Source of the DNA: Siphonodentalium dalli
Taxonomy: Eukaryota; Mollusca; Scaphopoda; Gadilida; Siphonodentaliidae
Direction: 5' to 3'
Length of the DNA: 64,000 nucleotides
NCBI GenBank assembly: GCA_032622095.1
Contig: CP136065.1
Span: forward strand, 243,535,474 to 243,599,473
Shown: positions 11,343-23,996 of the stretch, in pieces
How the letters are laid out: the number at the start of each line of letters is the position of its first letter
How positions within the stretch are numbered: the stretch's first letter is position 1
Notes under the pieces: model-generated
Told to the model about the DNA's origin: nothing
What the model saw: only the letters and a program-made list of their open reading frames with translations
Databases searched by the model: none
Program-made: the position numbers and the translations under genes

Positions 11343-12667
11343 CTCATCGCCCTCAAATGGAATATGGTGGCATTCCGATGATTCAGAAAATAAAAAAATG
11401 GGACAAAAATAAAGAAAGGGACTATATAGAAGCGGTACAAAGCAGGCTAAGTACACTTGTAACAACTTTTGATATTACAAATAAAATGGGTTCTACAGAT
11501 CACATTGAAGCAATGACTCAATCTATCGCAGATATTTGGAATACCGCCGCTGAAAAAACGTTTGGAGTAACCTCAAACAAACCTCATTTGAATTTATATC
11601 ATGATAAAAAGTGGTTCGATGGCGATTGTAAACGCAAGCGAAAATCATTCAACAAGGCCAAGCGGAAATATAATAAGAACCGATCAATAGGCAATAAAGC
11701 TAATTTGAAAAATACTAGTAAATGCTACAAGAGAACTATGGACGCAAAAAGAAACAGTATGTTAGACCAATGCGCATCAGATTTACGAACGTTATAAAAA
11801 AATAGCCCATCCGAATTTTGGAAATCTGTTAGGAAGTATACGCAAAATCGAACAGACCATGATATACCCGTGAAACTTGAAACATTTTATGAACATTTTA
11901 AAGGATTGAACTACTCCGAAGGTGATGACATTACCGATCTTTTAAACCAAATGGACGAATTCAATATGTGTGATGAAATTAACACCCCAATAACCATCGA
12001 AGAAATATCTTGTATTATTAACTCGCTTAAGAATAACAAGTCTGCTGGTATCGATAGGGTATGCAATGAGTATATCAAATGCACATCGGACATTCTTTTG
12101 CCGTTTTATGTTCGCCTGTTCAACCTAATTTTAGATACGGGGTACTTCCCAAGAGACTGGGCAACTGGAATGATAGTACCCTTGTACAAAAATAAAGGCG
12201 ACAAAACTAACCCGGACTCATATAGGGGTATTACATTGGTCAGTTGTGTTGGAAAACTATTCACTGGTGTAATCAATAAACGACTTACTGATTTCATCGA
12301 CCAAACAGGTAAATTGAACGATAATCAATCAGGGTTCAGAAAAGGTCGATCAACTACATGTATTGATAATATATTTACATTGTTTTGTATCATACACATT
12401 TACTTGAAAGCCAAAAGAAAGCTATTTTGCTGTTTTGTCGACTTTCGAAAAGCTTTTGACACTGTATGGCGACAAGGACTTTGGATGAAATTACTAAGAA
12501 CTGACATAAATGGCAAGGTCCTCAATATCATCCGTAGCACGTACGATGCTTCAAAGTCCTGCATCTTTAATAATAGTAAACGCTCCGAATATTTTGCTTG
12601 TAAGACTGGAGTGAGACAGGGAGTAACTTATCACCGTTGTTATTTTCCATGTATCTTAATGATCTAG
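11300..12667 (+). pseudogene. Retrotransposon ORF2, middle: linker and reverse transcriptase fingers/palm
   Basis: This frame carries the lysine-rich linker, an in-frame TAA at 11,795-11,797, and then reverse transcriptase motifs: NNKSAGIDRV, VPLYKNKGD, SGFRKGRSTT, the palm block DFRKAFDTVW and TGVRQG. It runs out of frame near 12,640, just before the catalytic YADD, which is in the overlapping frame from 12,637. The stop and the shift mark it as inactive. Confidence 0.75.
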
Positions 12668-13515
12668 AAGATTTTCTTGAAAGTTGTGCTGTAAATGGCT
12701 TAAGTTATCTGGATAGATGTATGCAAGATGAATTGGGCGATTTTCTTAAAGTCTTGTGCATACTCTATGCAGATGACACGGTTATATTTGCCGACAACCC
12801 CGAGAATATGCAACGCGCGCTTAATGCTTTCAATGATTATTCAAGTGCATGGGGTCTACAAGTTAACACAGAGAAAACGAAGGTGATGATTTTCGCTGGG
12901 AAACATCTCAATACTAACTATACGTTTACTATGGGTGATGATCAATTGGAAATCGTGAAAGAGTTTCGGTATCTGGGCATTGACTTCTTCTTTAATTGTA
13001 GATTTTGTCGAGCGATTAAAAACACACGAACCAAGGCAACCAAAGCTATGTACGGCCTACTGTCGAAGGCCAAAACTTTACACTTACCTGTCGATCTGTC
13101 ACTCAAGTTATATGATTATCTTATTTGTGAAGTATGGGGATTTGAAAATACGAAAGACATAGAAGTTGTCCATCTGAAATTTTGTAAATTGCTAACAGGT
13201 ATGAAATCTAGTACGCCAAACTACATGGTTTATTGTGAATTGGGGAGATGGCCCATGGAACTGCAAATTAAAAAGCGAATTATCTCTTTCTGGTCCAAAT
13301 TGGTTGCAAATGACAATAGAGACCGACACCCCTCGAAGATTTACTCTTTACTATTAGCAATGGACGAACGTGGAGAAACACCACCAACAATAGAACAATA
13401 CAAATCAATTTTATCGGTGACTGGATTCAGTCGAACCTGGGAGACACAACACCCATTGACTAACTCGATGACAACTAGCCTATACCAGGCACTAATTAAA
13501 CAGATTCCGATGTGA
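12637..13515 (+). CDS. Retrotransposon ORF2, C-terminal: reverse transcriptase catalytic palm and thumb
   Basis: This part holds the catalytic box (LYADDTVIFADN), the WGLQVNTEKTKVM block and the FRYLGIDF block of non-LTR reverse transcriptases, then a ~150-residue thumb/connection region. It stops at 13,513-13,515. The terminal Cys/His motif continues one frame over at 13,517. It belongs to the same decayed element as the pieces before it. Confidence 0.75.
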   Translation: MLFSMYLNDLEDFLESCAVNGLSYLDRCMQDELGDFLKVLCILYADDTVIFADNPENMQRALNAFNDYSSAWGLQVNTEKTKVMIFAGKHLNTNYTFTMGDDQLEIVKEFRYLGIDFFFNCRFCRAIKNTRTKATKAMYGLLSKAKTLHLPVDLSLKLYDYLICEVWGFENTKDIEVVHLKFCKLLTGMKSSTPNYMVYCELGRWPMELQIKKRIISFWSKLVANDNRDRHPSKIYSLLLAMDERGETPPTIEQYKSILSVTGFSRTWETQHPLTNSMTTSLYQALIKQIPM

Positions 13516-13516
13516 T

Positions 13517-13777
13517 ATGTTCAATAATTATATCGCTGACAGCCCCGCATGCTCATGTGGAAATAGATCTGAAGACGCATATCACTATTTCTTCATGTGC
13601 CCATTGTACCAACGTGAGCGCTCAGTTCTCTTTGAGAAACTAGACCGCGTAAATCTCAAAGTAAGCCATATTTCAGAACTCATGTCTGGATTACCTTATC
13701 TCTCGTCCCAACAAAATATGAAACTATTTTCCATCACACAGCAATATATTGCAGCGACTAAGCGTTTTGACCCCTAA
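13517..13777 (+). pseudogene. Retrotransposon ORF2 terminal Cys/His motif
   Basis: The short frame contains CSCGNRSEDAYHYFFMCPLY, the C-C-H-C motif typical of the extreme C-terminus of animal non-LTR ORF2 proteins (probable nucleic-acid binding). It is shifted relative to the preceding reverse transcriptase frame. About 480 bp of AT-rich 3' UTR follow, up to 14,258. Confidence 0.65.
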
Positions 13778-14269
13778 TGATTATATTTATCTTATTTGCG
13801 AATCTATACTTGCTTCCGGAATTTCAACTTTTACCTCACAAGTGGACAAACCTCCCATTCAAACATCTCATTCTGATTTATCATCTGTATTGCCTTCCAG
13901 AGCACAACAATAACAAAATAGAGAACGAATCAAGTGTACCATTATATTTTACAACCAACACAAAAGTGCTTAGAATAGATAATATATTGGCACTTGTCAA
14001 TCATTCCAACATTAATAAAATAGTGACATTCTTCAAATACAAATTTTCTCACAGATAAGAAGCAATCTCATGTTGGATCATCTCTGGAAGGCGCTACACA
14101 TTATATCTCCCATAACTTCTCACCATGTAAATAAGTTAGTACCGTCATCTTGATCACATGTGTGTTACAATATTGTATTAGGAGAGGGGCTTCATAAGTT
14201 GCAAAAACTTGTGCCCCAATCCCTTTTGTATATTTGCAAATAAAATATGTTTCAAGTCATTAAACAGAT

Positions 14270-14701
14270 CCATTTGAACTGGAAAACGATGTTGAGAAAT
14301 CTACACGTGGTGAGCTGTACTTTAAATTGAAACATTTACCTTCCCTATCAGCATATTATAATTTGCCATTTAGTATTTATATTAGCATACAGAAATTAAG
14401 AACTGCTAACCACAGATTGGCAATTGAGGTGAGCAAATGGAAAAAGAAGAAAAAGAAAAGCACAATACAAACCGATAGTGGATTATGCCTTGCCTGTAAA
14501 CATGAACACGGAGACGAATTTCATTTTATAATGAACTGCACTAAACTGCATGAGCTAAGAACCCGATACATACCTGAAATTATATGGAAAACTGGCTCAC
14601 ATGAAGCGTTTTATGACCTTCTCAATGACACTAACGAGAATACAATGAAGAAACTGTCAATTTACATCACGAAAGGGCTTAAGATCAATGAAATTAAATA
14701 A
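14270..14701 (+). pseudogene. 5'-truncated fragment of a second non-LTR retrotransposon ORF2
   Basis: The frame ends with LRTANHRLAIEVSKW, then a Cys/His motif (CLACKHEHGDEFHFIMNC) of the ORF2 C-terminus type. No reverse transcriptase precedes it. It abuts the 3' tail of the element at 8221-14,258 but differs from that element's own terminal motif, so it is a separate truncated insertion or the target of the larger one. Confidence 0.65.
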
Positions 14702-15275
14702 CACCGCTTTATTAATATTTATACTTGAAGTTGATTGACATTTCCTTGCAGGTTTACACTGGCATTTATGTACTTGCTTTCATGTAGTGACTTCGTTTAT
14801 TTGTATTACTGTATAATTATGTGCACACAACCTTGTATATATGTTATATATCTCATGTTACACATATGTGTCTGAGAATAAACTATTACAGCAACAACAG
14901 AATCGGTTCTCGGAAAGATGAGTAAACGATTTAGAAGTAGAGTAGCCATGCGGCGAAATGTTCCGTTTCCTTTTAAATGAGCGTAAAGATGCAGGTAGAC
15001 GAGAACGCTAAATTGTGAAACTAACACGTTGTAGTGGTGCAAAAAGAAATTGACAACTGTTATAGACTGTTACGCAACATAAGTTTATCCTTGTGAAGTC
15101 GGGGGAATGTATAAACGAAAGTAAATTGTCAATTGATAAACAGTAAAGAGTGGCTATTTGATCTTTATACCTCACTACAGAAACGTTTTTGTGACGCATG
15201 TAATCGCGTGTGCAATTGTCTACAATACATAACAACTGCTTAAAAAGGTTTATCTATTTGTTCCACGGTATTTAA
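14702..15275. other. Unrecognised AT-rich DNA
   Basis: The first part may be the 3' UTR of the retrotransposon fragment ending at 14,701. Open frames on the minus strand (14,806-15,235) lack any recognisable pattern. No tandem repeats are seen. Confidence 0.35.
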
Positions 15276-15430
15276 TATTGATATAAAAAGGTCCAATAGG
15301 AACATTAGACCTTATAACGGATTCATATCCGTGATAACACCATATATACATAGCGTGCTTTAATTGCAAATTAAAAACAACAATTATGCAAATTAGCAAA
15401 CACCACAATTCGCGGTTGTTACGAAACAGT

Positions 15431-15605
15431 AAGCAATTATTTCATGTGTCTTTTGGGAACAGTCAAAATTGTTGTCCCGAGGTATCAGGAATGACTATCG
15501 AACTGTTGCCCAAGGCCGAAGGCCGAGGGCAACAGTTCTATAGTCATTCCTGATACCGAGGGACAACAATTTTGCCTGTTCCCAAAAGACACATGCAATA
15601 ATTGC
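15431..15605. repeat. 175-bp near-perfect palindrome
   Basis: The left arm (GCAATTATTTCATGTGTC onward) pairs with the right arm (ending GACACATGCAATAATTGC) over about 82 bp around the centre GGCCGAAGGCC. The arms include GAACTGTTGCCC and its complement, the same word that is tandemly repeated at 15,765-15,907. Confidence 0.8.
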
Positions 15606-15606
15606 T

Positions 15607-15997
15607 TTGTTACCCAATACATTTACTTGTATATAATCAGGTCATTGCTAATTAATCACACTCTTTAATAGTGACAGTGACAATGCGGAAATCCGGTATA
15701 ATTAAAAAACGAAACCGGAAATTTCCGGAAATAGCCGAAACGTCACGGAAATTGCAAACCATGTAACAGTTCGTTCGGGCCAGTCAACAGTTAGCTCGGA
15801 GCCAGTCAACAGTTCGCTTGGGTCGGGCAACAGTTCACTCGTGACGTCACCGAAGCTGACCGTGATTGCAAACCGGGCAACAGTTCATTCAGGGCGGGCA
15901 ACAGTTCGTTGTGGCGTTACGAACGCGAATGTGGGGTTAACCAGTTAATTCTAAATCCCAATGATTTACGAAGTAAAACTCTACTATTGGGTAACAA
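15607..15997. mobile_element. 391-bp inverted-repeat element (MITE candidate)
   Basis: It begins TTGTTACCCAATA and ends with the exact complement TATTGGGTAACAA (13 bp). No coding capacity is present. The interior holds six phased AACAGTT(C) words. A target duplication could not be recognised because both flanks are repetitive. Confidence 0.5.
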
Positions 15998-16734
15998 TGG
16001 GGTTTATAAAATGCGTGTTTTCGTAAAGCTGTGAGGAATATGTACGTTGAGTTCTTCGTAGTTCTATGTTTACTGGTAATCGCTGAGCGGTCAACATTTC
16101 TCGAAATGTTACCCTCGAGGGTAACAAGTGATTTGCGACCCGCCATGTGACGCACCCTCAGCCAATCAGAAGAGAGGAAAATGGGATGAAGGTTAACAAT
16201 ACCCGTTATTAACCACGCTACGGAGGATATAAAAAGGTCCAATAGGAACATTAGACCTTATAACGGATTCATATCCGTGATAACACCATATGTACACATC
16301 GTGCTTTAATTGCAAATTAAAAACAGCAATTAAGCAAATTAGCAAACACCACAGTTCGCGGTTGTTACGAAACAGTGGGGTTTATAAAATGCGTGTTTTC
16401 GGAAAGCTGTGAGGAATCTGTACGTTGAGTTCTTCGTAGTTCTATGTTTACTGGTAATCGCTGAGAGGTCAACATTTCTCGAAATGTCACCCTCGAGGGT
16501 AACAAGTGATTTGCGGCCCGCCATGTGACGCACCCTCAGCCAATCAGAAGAGAGGAAAATGGGATGAAGGTTAACAATACCCGTTATCAACCACGCCACG
16601 GAGGACAGGGTGAACCGACCGCGTTTGTTTCATGACAAAGACATATGCATAAATTCCAACCATGATGTATGAGGTTTCTTCCGAAAAAGTTGTTCGTGTC
16701 TCCTGGAATGTTGTCCGTATCTCCATGAATGTTT

Positions 16735-18710
16735 GCTATATACCATTGATGGGAGCCTGCCCGCCTACGAATATGAACTCGGTCTGCATGGTGTAATTTG
16801 TTTTTCGTATAGTGTTAATGGCTACCTTTAAATCCACATATTGGTTTATATACGGTCCGCATTAATATGACCATACGCTAGCGTAATTAACGAACCACAG
16901 CTAAAATACGCGTATAAGCCAGGATATATATGTGTCTTTTGAATCCTATAAAATAACTTCATAGATGCGTATTCTCATCCAATAAGATTAACTTAGGCCT
17001 TAAATATAGTGTGGTGTGATTATGATATATTACACTCCACACATGCACAAGGATTCATCAACAGAGTGGGTTCTATAGAAATTTCGTGTATAAATTAGGT
17101 CAATCATATTATATCATATCAAGGCATACCAGTGAGAAATCCGAGCTCACCGACTCAGACTTAAAACCTAAATAAAAAACTTTTAAAAGCCATTCCTTTT
17201 GAACAAATTATTATAGAATATAAACTACCAACATCAAACTGAAAGTATTCAAAAGTCAAGACTGTTGGTTGTTGTCTAGACATGAAAATATAAGGATATC
17301 TGAGGATTATCAGATTCACGTATGTACTATGTAATATTAGGATAACTTAAACGCGATATAATAACGTTTGCTTGCATCACGAATTTCGATTTCGATTCCA
17401 GTATTGTCCCCAGCCCAGCAAGAGTGATTGAGATTTTTCCATTTCACGCGACATTTATATTTTAGGCCACTCCAATGCAAATATTTGACAGTCCATAATC
17501 TATCTATCTATACTATATATTTTGAGACTTCGTATATATGTGTGTATATGTGTGTGTGTGTACTTCATAGAATCCAATACGCGTGTACAGATTGAGCTCA
17601 AATTTCCTATGTAAGTGTCAAATCACACCGACACGACCGTGGTCGCAGTTTAGAAAAGCTCAGAGCACCCGTTCTCCAATCTCAAATCACCGCAAAGGCA
17701 CGGCGTGGGTTAATCAAGTGATTATTTAATGAGCGTTTGTTTTTGACGCATCTCTATAAAGAGCGTCTGTTTGCCATTCAACGCTATTTGCATCTGCAGA
17801 GAGATATACGGAATATACATTAAATTTAAAAAACATTTGTTTCTGACCAACCCTGCGAGCACGGATGGCGCGCTTTGTTTTTACAGTATATAGTTATATA
17901 CCGAAATCATCCCAGATAATCACGAATATAGCATCAGATTTCTCCCCAGATATACCGTTATAAAAAGCTACTGGAATCTGCCAATCTACGGGAAATTCCA
18001 GGGAATGCCGATTGAGCTCAAACTTGCTACCCACGGGAAGTGTCATATATATGAGTGTGTCCTTTATAGACTCGAACCGATTGAGCTCAAACTTGCTAAA
18101 TAAGAAAATAGACCCCAAGCCGTAAATATCAACAACAACGATATTGCTACCTACGGGGAGCAACGTTATTAGCATCTGCAGAATTATGCAGAGAGAAAAT
18201 GCTTTCCTATTTTTAGAACGCAACACATGTTTACGTCGCGTTGGTGATTGAGGTTCACAACGGGGTTAATTGACTGTCCGCTCTTTTTTGCGACGATGAG
18301 GTTCACGGCGGGGACTATTGACCAACACTCACAATTTCGTCTTTTGCATCAAATACCAACACCTCGACCGATCGGGACGAAACTTGGTACGTGAGTGTAG
18401 TTTGACCAGGTGGTCGTCGCTGTCGTATTGGCGAGCCCGTGCGACGCCCGTGCAGCGCATGCGCAGACGAGATCTCGGAAACGGGTGGAGCTATCGACTT
18501 GAAATTTGCTATGTGAATGTATCTTGCGCCGGGTACAAATTTTATCTGGTCGCCGAGTCCATGCGACGCCAGCTTCGCGCATGCGCAGACCAGATCTCGG
18601 AAACGGGTGGAGCTACCGGGTACAAATTTTTCTTATTGAAACGCGTGGAGCTAAAAATTAAAAAAAAATATAAAAAAAATGTCATGTTTCGGACAAGCCG
18701 CCGGTGGCGG
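16735..18710. repeat. 1976-bp duplicated unit, copy A (flank plus Helitron-like unit 1)
   Basis: An apparently identical 1976-bp block starts again at 18,711. The first ~764 bp are ordinary flanking DNA. A Helitron-like unit then starts at about 17,499 (A|TCTATCTATCTATACTATAT) and runs to the 3' hairpin. The copy ends inside that hairpin (GGCGGGCT) without its final CTAG, because the duplication joint falls there on a shared GCT. Confidence 0.8.
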
Positions 18711-20699
18711 GCTATATACCATTGATGGGAGCCTGCCCGCCTACGAATATGAACTCGGTCTGCATGGTGTAATTTGTTTTTCGTATAGTGTTAATGGCTA
18801 CCTTTAAATCCACATATTGGTTTATATACGGTCCGCATTAATATGACCATACGCTAGCGTAATTAACGAACCACAGCTAAAATACGCGTATAAGCCAGGA
18901 TATATATGTGTCTTTTGAATCCTATAAAATAACTTCATAGATGCGTATTCTCATCCAATAAGATTAACTTAGGCCTTAAATATAGTGTGGTGTGATTATG
19001 ATATATTACACTCCACACATGCACAAGGATTCATCAACAGAGTGGGTTCTATAGAAATTTCGTGTATAAATTAGGTCAATCATATTATATCATATCAAGG
19101 CATACCAGTGAGAAATCCGAGCTCACCGACTCAGACTTAAAACCTAAATAAAAAACTTTTAAAAGCCATTCCTTTTGAACAAATTATTATAGAATATAAA
19201 CTACCAACATCAAACTGAAAGTATTCAAAAGTCAAGACTGTTGGTTGTTGTCTAGACATGAAAATATAAGGATATCTGAGGATTATCAGATTCACGTATG
19301 TACTATGTAATATTAGGATAACTTAAACGCGATATAATAACGTTTGCTTGCATCACGAATTTCGATTTCGATTCCAGTATTGTCCCCAGCCCAGCAAGAG
19401 TGATTGAGATTTTTCCATTTCACGCGACATTTATATTTTAGGCCACTCCAATGCAAATATTTGACAGTCCATAATCTATCTATCTATACTATATATTTTG
19501 AGACTTCGTATATATGTGTGTATATGTGTGTGTGTGTACTTCATAGAATCCAATACGCGTGTACAGATTGAGCTCAAATTTCCTATGTAAGTGTCAAATC
19601 ACACCGACACGACCGTGGTCGCAGTTTAGAAAAGCTCAGAGCACCCGTTCTCCAATCTCAAATCACCGCAAAGGCACGGCGTGGGTTAATCAAGTGATTA
19701 TTTAATGAGCGTTTGTTTTTGACGCATCTCTATAAAGAGCGTCTGTTTGCCATTCAACGCTATTTGCATCTGCAGAGAGATATACGGAATATACATTAAA
19801 TTTAAAAAACATTTGTTTCTGACCAACCCTGCGAGCACGGATGGCGCGCTTTGTTTTTACAGTATATAGTTATATACCGAAATCATCCCAGATAATCACG
19901 AATATAGCATCAGATTTCTCCCCAGATATACCGTTATAAAAAGCTACTGGAATCTGCCAATCTACGGGAAATTCCAGGGAATGCCGATTGAGCTCAAACT
20001 TGCTACCCACGGGAAGTGTCATATATATGAGTGTGTCCTTTATAGACTCGAACCGATTGAGCTCAAACTTGCTAAATAAGAAAATAGACCCCAAGCCGTA
20101 AATATCAACAACAACGATATTGCTACCTACGGGGAGCAACGTTATTAGCATCTGCAGAATTATGCAGAGAGAAAATGCTTTCCTATTTTTAGAACGCAAC
20201 ACATGTTTACGTCGCGTTGGTGATTGAGGTTCACAACGGGGTTAATTGACTGTCCGCTCTTTTTTGCGACGATGAGGTTCACGGCGGGGACTATTGACCA
20301 ACACTCACAATTTCGTCTTTTGCATCAAATACCAACACCTCGACCGATCGGGACGAAACTTGGTACGTGAGTGTAGTTTGACCAGGTGGTCGTCGCTGTC
20401 GTATTGGCGAGCCCGTGCGACGCCCGTGCAGCGCATGCGCAGACGAGATCTCGGAAACGGGTGGAGCTATCGACTTGAAATTTGCTATGTGAATGTATCT
20501 TGCGCCGGGTACAAATTTTATCTGGTCGCCGAGTCCATGCGACGCCAGCTTCGCGCATGCGCAGACCAGATCTCGGAAACGGGTGGAGCTACCGGGTACA
20601 AATTTTTCTTATTGAAACGCGTGGAGCTAAAAATTAAAAAAAAATATAAAAAAAATGTCATGTTTCGGACAAGCCGCCGGTGGCGGGCTAACCTGCTAG
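18711..20699. repeat. 1976-bp duplicated unit, copy B, with complete Helitron-like unit 2
   Basis: It repeats copy A and then completes the Helitron-like 3' end (hairpin, then CTAG at 20,696-20,699). The Helitron-like part spans about 19,475-20,699. The frames at 19,870 (minus) and 20,294 (plus) repeat those of copy A and show no domain; they come from repeat DNA. Confidence 0.8.
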
Positions 20700-21916
20700 T
20701 CTATACTATATATTTTGAGACTTCGTATATATGTGTGTATATGTGTGTGTGTGTACTTCATAGAATCCAATACGCGTGTACAGATTGAGCTCAAATTTCC
20801 TATGTAAGTGTCAAATCACACCGACACGACCGTGGTCGCAGTTTAGAAAAGCTCAGAGCACCCGTTCTCCAATCTCAAATCACCGCAAAGGCACGGCGTG
20901 GGTTAATCAAGTGATTATTTAATGAGCGTTTGTTTTTGACGCATCTCTATAAAGAGCGTCTGTTTGCCATTCAACGCTATTTGCATCTGCAGAGAGATAT
21001 ACGGAATATACATTAAATTTAAAAAACATTTGTTTCTGACCAACCCTGCGAGCACGGATGGCGCGCTTTGTTTTTACAGTATATAGTTATATACCGAAAT
21101 CATCCCAGATAATCACGAATATAGCATCAGATTTCTCCCCAGATATACCGTTATAAAAAGCTACTGGAATCTGCCAATCTACGGGAAATTCCAGGGAATG
21201 CCGATTGAGCTCAAACTTGCTACCCACGGGAAGTGTCATATATATGAGTGTGTCCTTTATAGACTCGAACCGATTGAGCTCAAACTTGCTAAATAAGAAA
21301 ATAGACCCCAAGCCGTAAATATCAACAACAACGATATTGCTACCTACGGGGAGCAACGTTATTAGCATCTGCAGAATTATGCAGAGAGAAAATGCTTTCC
21401 TATTTTTAGAACGCAACACATGTTTACGTCGCGTTGGTGATTGAGGTTCACAACGGGGTTAATTGACTGTCCGCTCTTTTTTGCGACGATGAGGTTCACG
21501 GCGGGGACTATTGACCAACACTCACAATTTCGTCTTTTGCATCAAATACCAACACCTCGACCGATCGGGACGAAACTTGGTACGTGAGTGTAGTTTGACC
21601 AGGTGGTCGTCGCTGTCGTATTGGCGAGCCCGTGCGACGCCCGTGCAGCGCATGCGCAGACGAGATCTCGGAAACGGGTGGAGCTATCGACTTGAAATTT
21701 GCTATGTGAATGTATCTTGCGCCGGGTACAAATTTTATCTGGTCGCCGAGTCCATGCGACGCCAGCTTCGCGCATGCGCAGACCAGATCTCGGAAACGGG
21801 TGGAGCTACCGGGTACAAATTTTTCTTATTGAAACGCGTGGAGCTAAAAATTAAAAAAAAATATAAAAAAAATGTCATGTTTCGGACAAGCCGCCGGTGG
21901 CGGGCTAACCTGCTAG
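20700..21916 (+). mobile_element. Helitron-like tandem unit 3 (1217 bp)
   Basis: It starts TCTATACTATATATTTTGAG and ends with the GC hairpin and CTAG. Its internal sequence matches the Helitron-like part of copies A and B. It is non-coding, with no Rep or helicase. Confidence 0.65.
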
Positions 21917-23996
21917 TACTATATATTTTGAGACTTCGTATATATGTGTGTATGTGTGTGTGTGTGTGTGTACTTCATAGAATCCAAAACGCGTGTACAG
22001 ATTGAGATCAAATTTTGTATGTAAGTGTAAAATCCCACCGACACCGCCGTAATCGTGTTTTCGAGAAGCTCTGAGCACCCTTTATCCACTCCCAGTCATC
22101 GAAATCAGCTCAAACGGCACGGCCGGGGTTAATAACGTCATTATATATATATATGAAGTCAGAGTCTCCAAAGTTATACCGGAACAAACACGTGTTTACG
22201 TCGTCTTGGGGGTCCACGATGGGAGTCTGACTTCAATGCAATGTTATCGCTCGAAACACGTGTTAACTTCGTGTTGAGGTTCACGATGGGAGTCTGACAA
22301 TTGTTATCGCTCGAAATAGTACATTAGGACGGTAACGGCTGGACAGATTGAGCTCAAACTTCCTATCTAAAGGTAAAATACCACGTACGATGTCGTCCAC
22401 GCGTTTTCCAGAAGCTCAGAGCACCCGTACTCCACTCCCAGTCATAAAAATCAGCTCAAACGGCACGGCCGGGGTTAATAACGTCATTATATATATATAT
22501 ACGAAGTCAACGTTATTAGCATCTGCATTGAGTGCATTTCCTAGAACGCAACACGTGTTTTACGTCGTCTTGAGGTTCACGATGGGAGTCATTTCAATGC
22601 AATGTTATCGCTCGAAACACGTGTTTACTTCGTGTTGAGGTTCACGATGGGAGTCTGACATTTCAATGCAATGTTATTGCTCGAAATATTATGCAGAAAG
22701 GCAGATCTCGGAAACGGGTGGAGCTATCGACCTGAAATTTGCTATGTGAATGTATCTTGCGCCGGGTACAAATTTTATCGGGTCGCCGAGTACGTGCGAC
22801 GCCAGCTTCGCGCATGCGCAGACCAGATCTCGGAAACGGGTGGAGCTACCGGGTACAAATTTTTCTTATTGAAACGCGTGGAGCTAAAAATTAAAAAAAA
22901 AAATTAAAAAAATGTCATGTTTCGGACAAGCCGCCGGTGGCGGGCTAACCTGCTAGTACTATATATTTTGAGACTTCGTATATATGTGTGTATGTGTGTG
23001 TGTGTGTGTGTACTTCATAGAATCCAAAACGCGTGTACAGATTGAGATCAAATTTTGTATGTAAGTGTAAAATCCCACCGACACCGCCGTAATCGTGTTT
23101 TCGAGAAGCTCTGAGCACCCTTTATCCACTCCCAGTCATCGAAATCAGCTCAAACGGCACGGCCGGGGTTAATAACGTCATTATATATATATATGAAGTC
23201 AGAGTCTCCAAAGTTATACCGGAACAAACACGTGTTTACGTCGTCTTGGGGGTCCACGATGGGAGTCTGACTTCAATGCAATGTTATCGCTCGAAACACG
23301 TGTTAACTTCGTGTTGAGGTTCACGATGGGAGTCTGACAATTGTTATCGCTCGAAATAGTACATTAGGACGGTAACGGCTGGACAGATTGAGCTCAAACT
23401 TCCTATCTAAAGGTAAAATACCACGTACGATGTCGTCCACGCGTTTTCCAGAAGCTCAGAGCACCCGTACTCCACTCCCAGTCATAAAAATCAGCTCAAA
23501 CGGCACGGCCGGGGTTAATAACGTCATTATATATATATATACGAAGTCAACGTTATTAGCATCTGCATTGAGTGCATTTCCTAGAACGCAACACGTGTTT
23601 TACGTCGTCTTGAGGTTCACGATGGGAGTCATTTCAATGCAATGTTATCGCTCGAAACACGTGTTTACTTCGTGTTGAGGTTCACGATGGGAGTCTGACA
23701 TTTCAATGCAATGTTATTGCTCGAAATATTATGCAGAAAGGCAGATCTCGGAAACGGGTGGAGCTATCGACCTGAAATTTGCTATGTGAATGTATCTTGC
23801 GCCGGGTACAAATTTTATCGGGTCGCCGAGTACGTGCGACGCCAGCTTCGCGCATGCGCAGACCAGATCTCGGAAACGGGTGGAGCTACCGGGTACAAAT
23901 TTTTCTTATTGAAACGCGTGGAGCTAAAAATTAAAAAAAAAAATTAAAAAAATGTCATGTTTCGGACAAGCCGCCGGTGGCGGGCTAACCTGCTAG
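21917..23996 (+). mobile_element. Helitron-like tandem units 4 and 5 (2 x 1040 bp)
   Basis: Two apparently identical 1040-bp units (21,917-22,956 and 22,957-23,996) each end in hairpin plus CTAG and start TACTATATATTTTGAG, lacking the first TCTA. They differ from units 6-10 mainly by having one fewer ~122-bp internal repeat in the 3' part and by a longer GT microsatellite. Confidence 0.65.

Larger units (their letters stand above)
8221..14258 (+). mobile_element. Decayed non-LTR retrotransposon (CR1/jockey-like)
   Basis: It carries ORF1 (CCHC zinc knuckle and SGNH-like domain) and ORF2 (APE-type endonuclease, reverse transcriptase, terminal Cys/His motif) in the usual order. The 3' end is an AT-rich tail with AAATAAAATATG near 14,240. 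Multiple frame breaks (near 8376, 8552, 8750, 11,320, 11,796, 12,640 and 13,510) show it cannot work now. The exact clade cannot be set without a reverse-transcriptase tree. Confidence 0.85.
15276..16620. repeat. Mosaic of direct and inverted repeats
   Basis: A block starting ATAAAAAGGTCCAATAGGAA occurs at about 15,281-15,412 and again at 16,229-16,372. A second block starting GGGGTTTATAAAATGCGTG occurs at 15,999 and 16,377, so one 378-bp step is tandemly repeated. Between them lie a palindrome and an inverted-repeat element (listed separately). Similar minus-strand frames at 15,937 and 16,339 arise only because the DNA is duplicated. Confidence 0.7.

Noticed and set aside
15937..16599. Two similar minus-strand frames (MAGRKSLVTLEG type)
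   Set aside because: The similarity comes from the 378-bp DNA duplication; there is no domain or start conservation.
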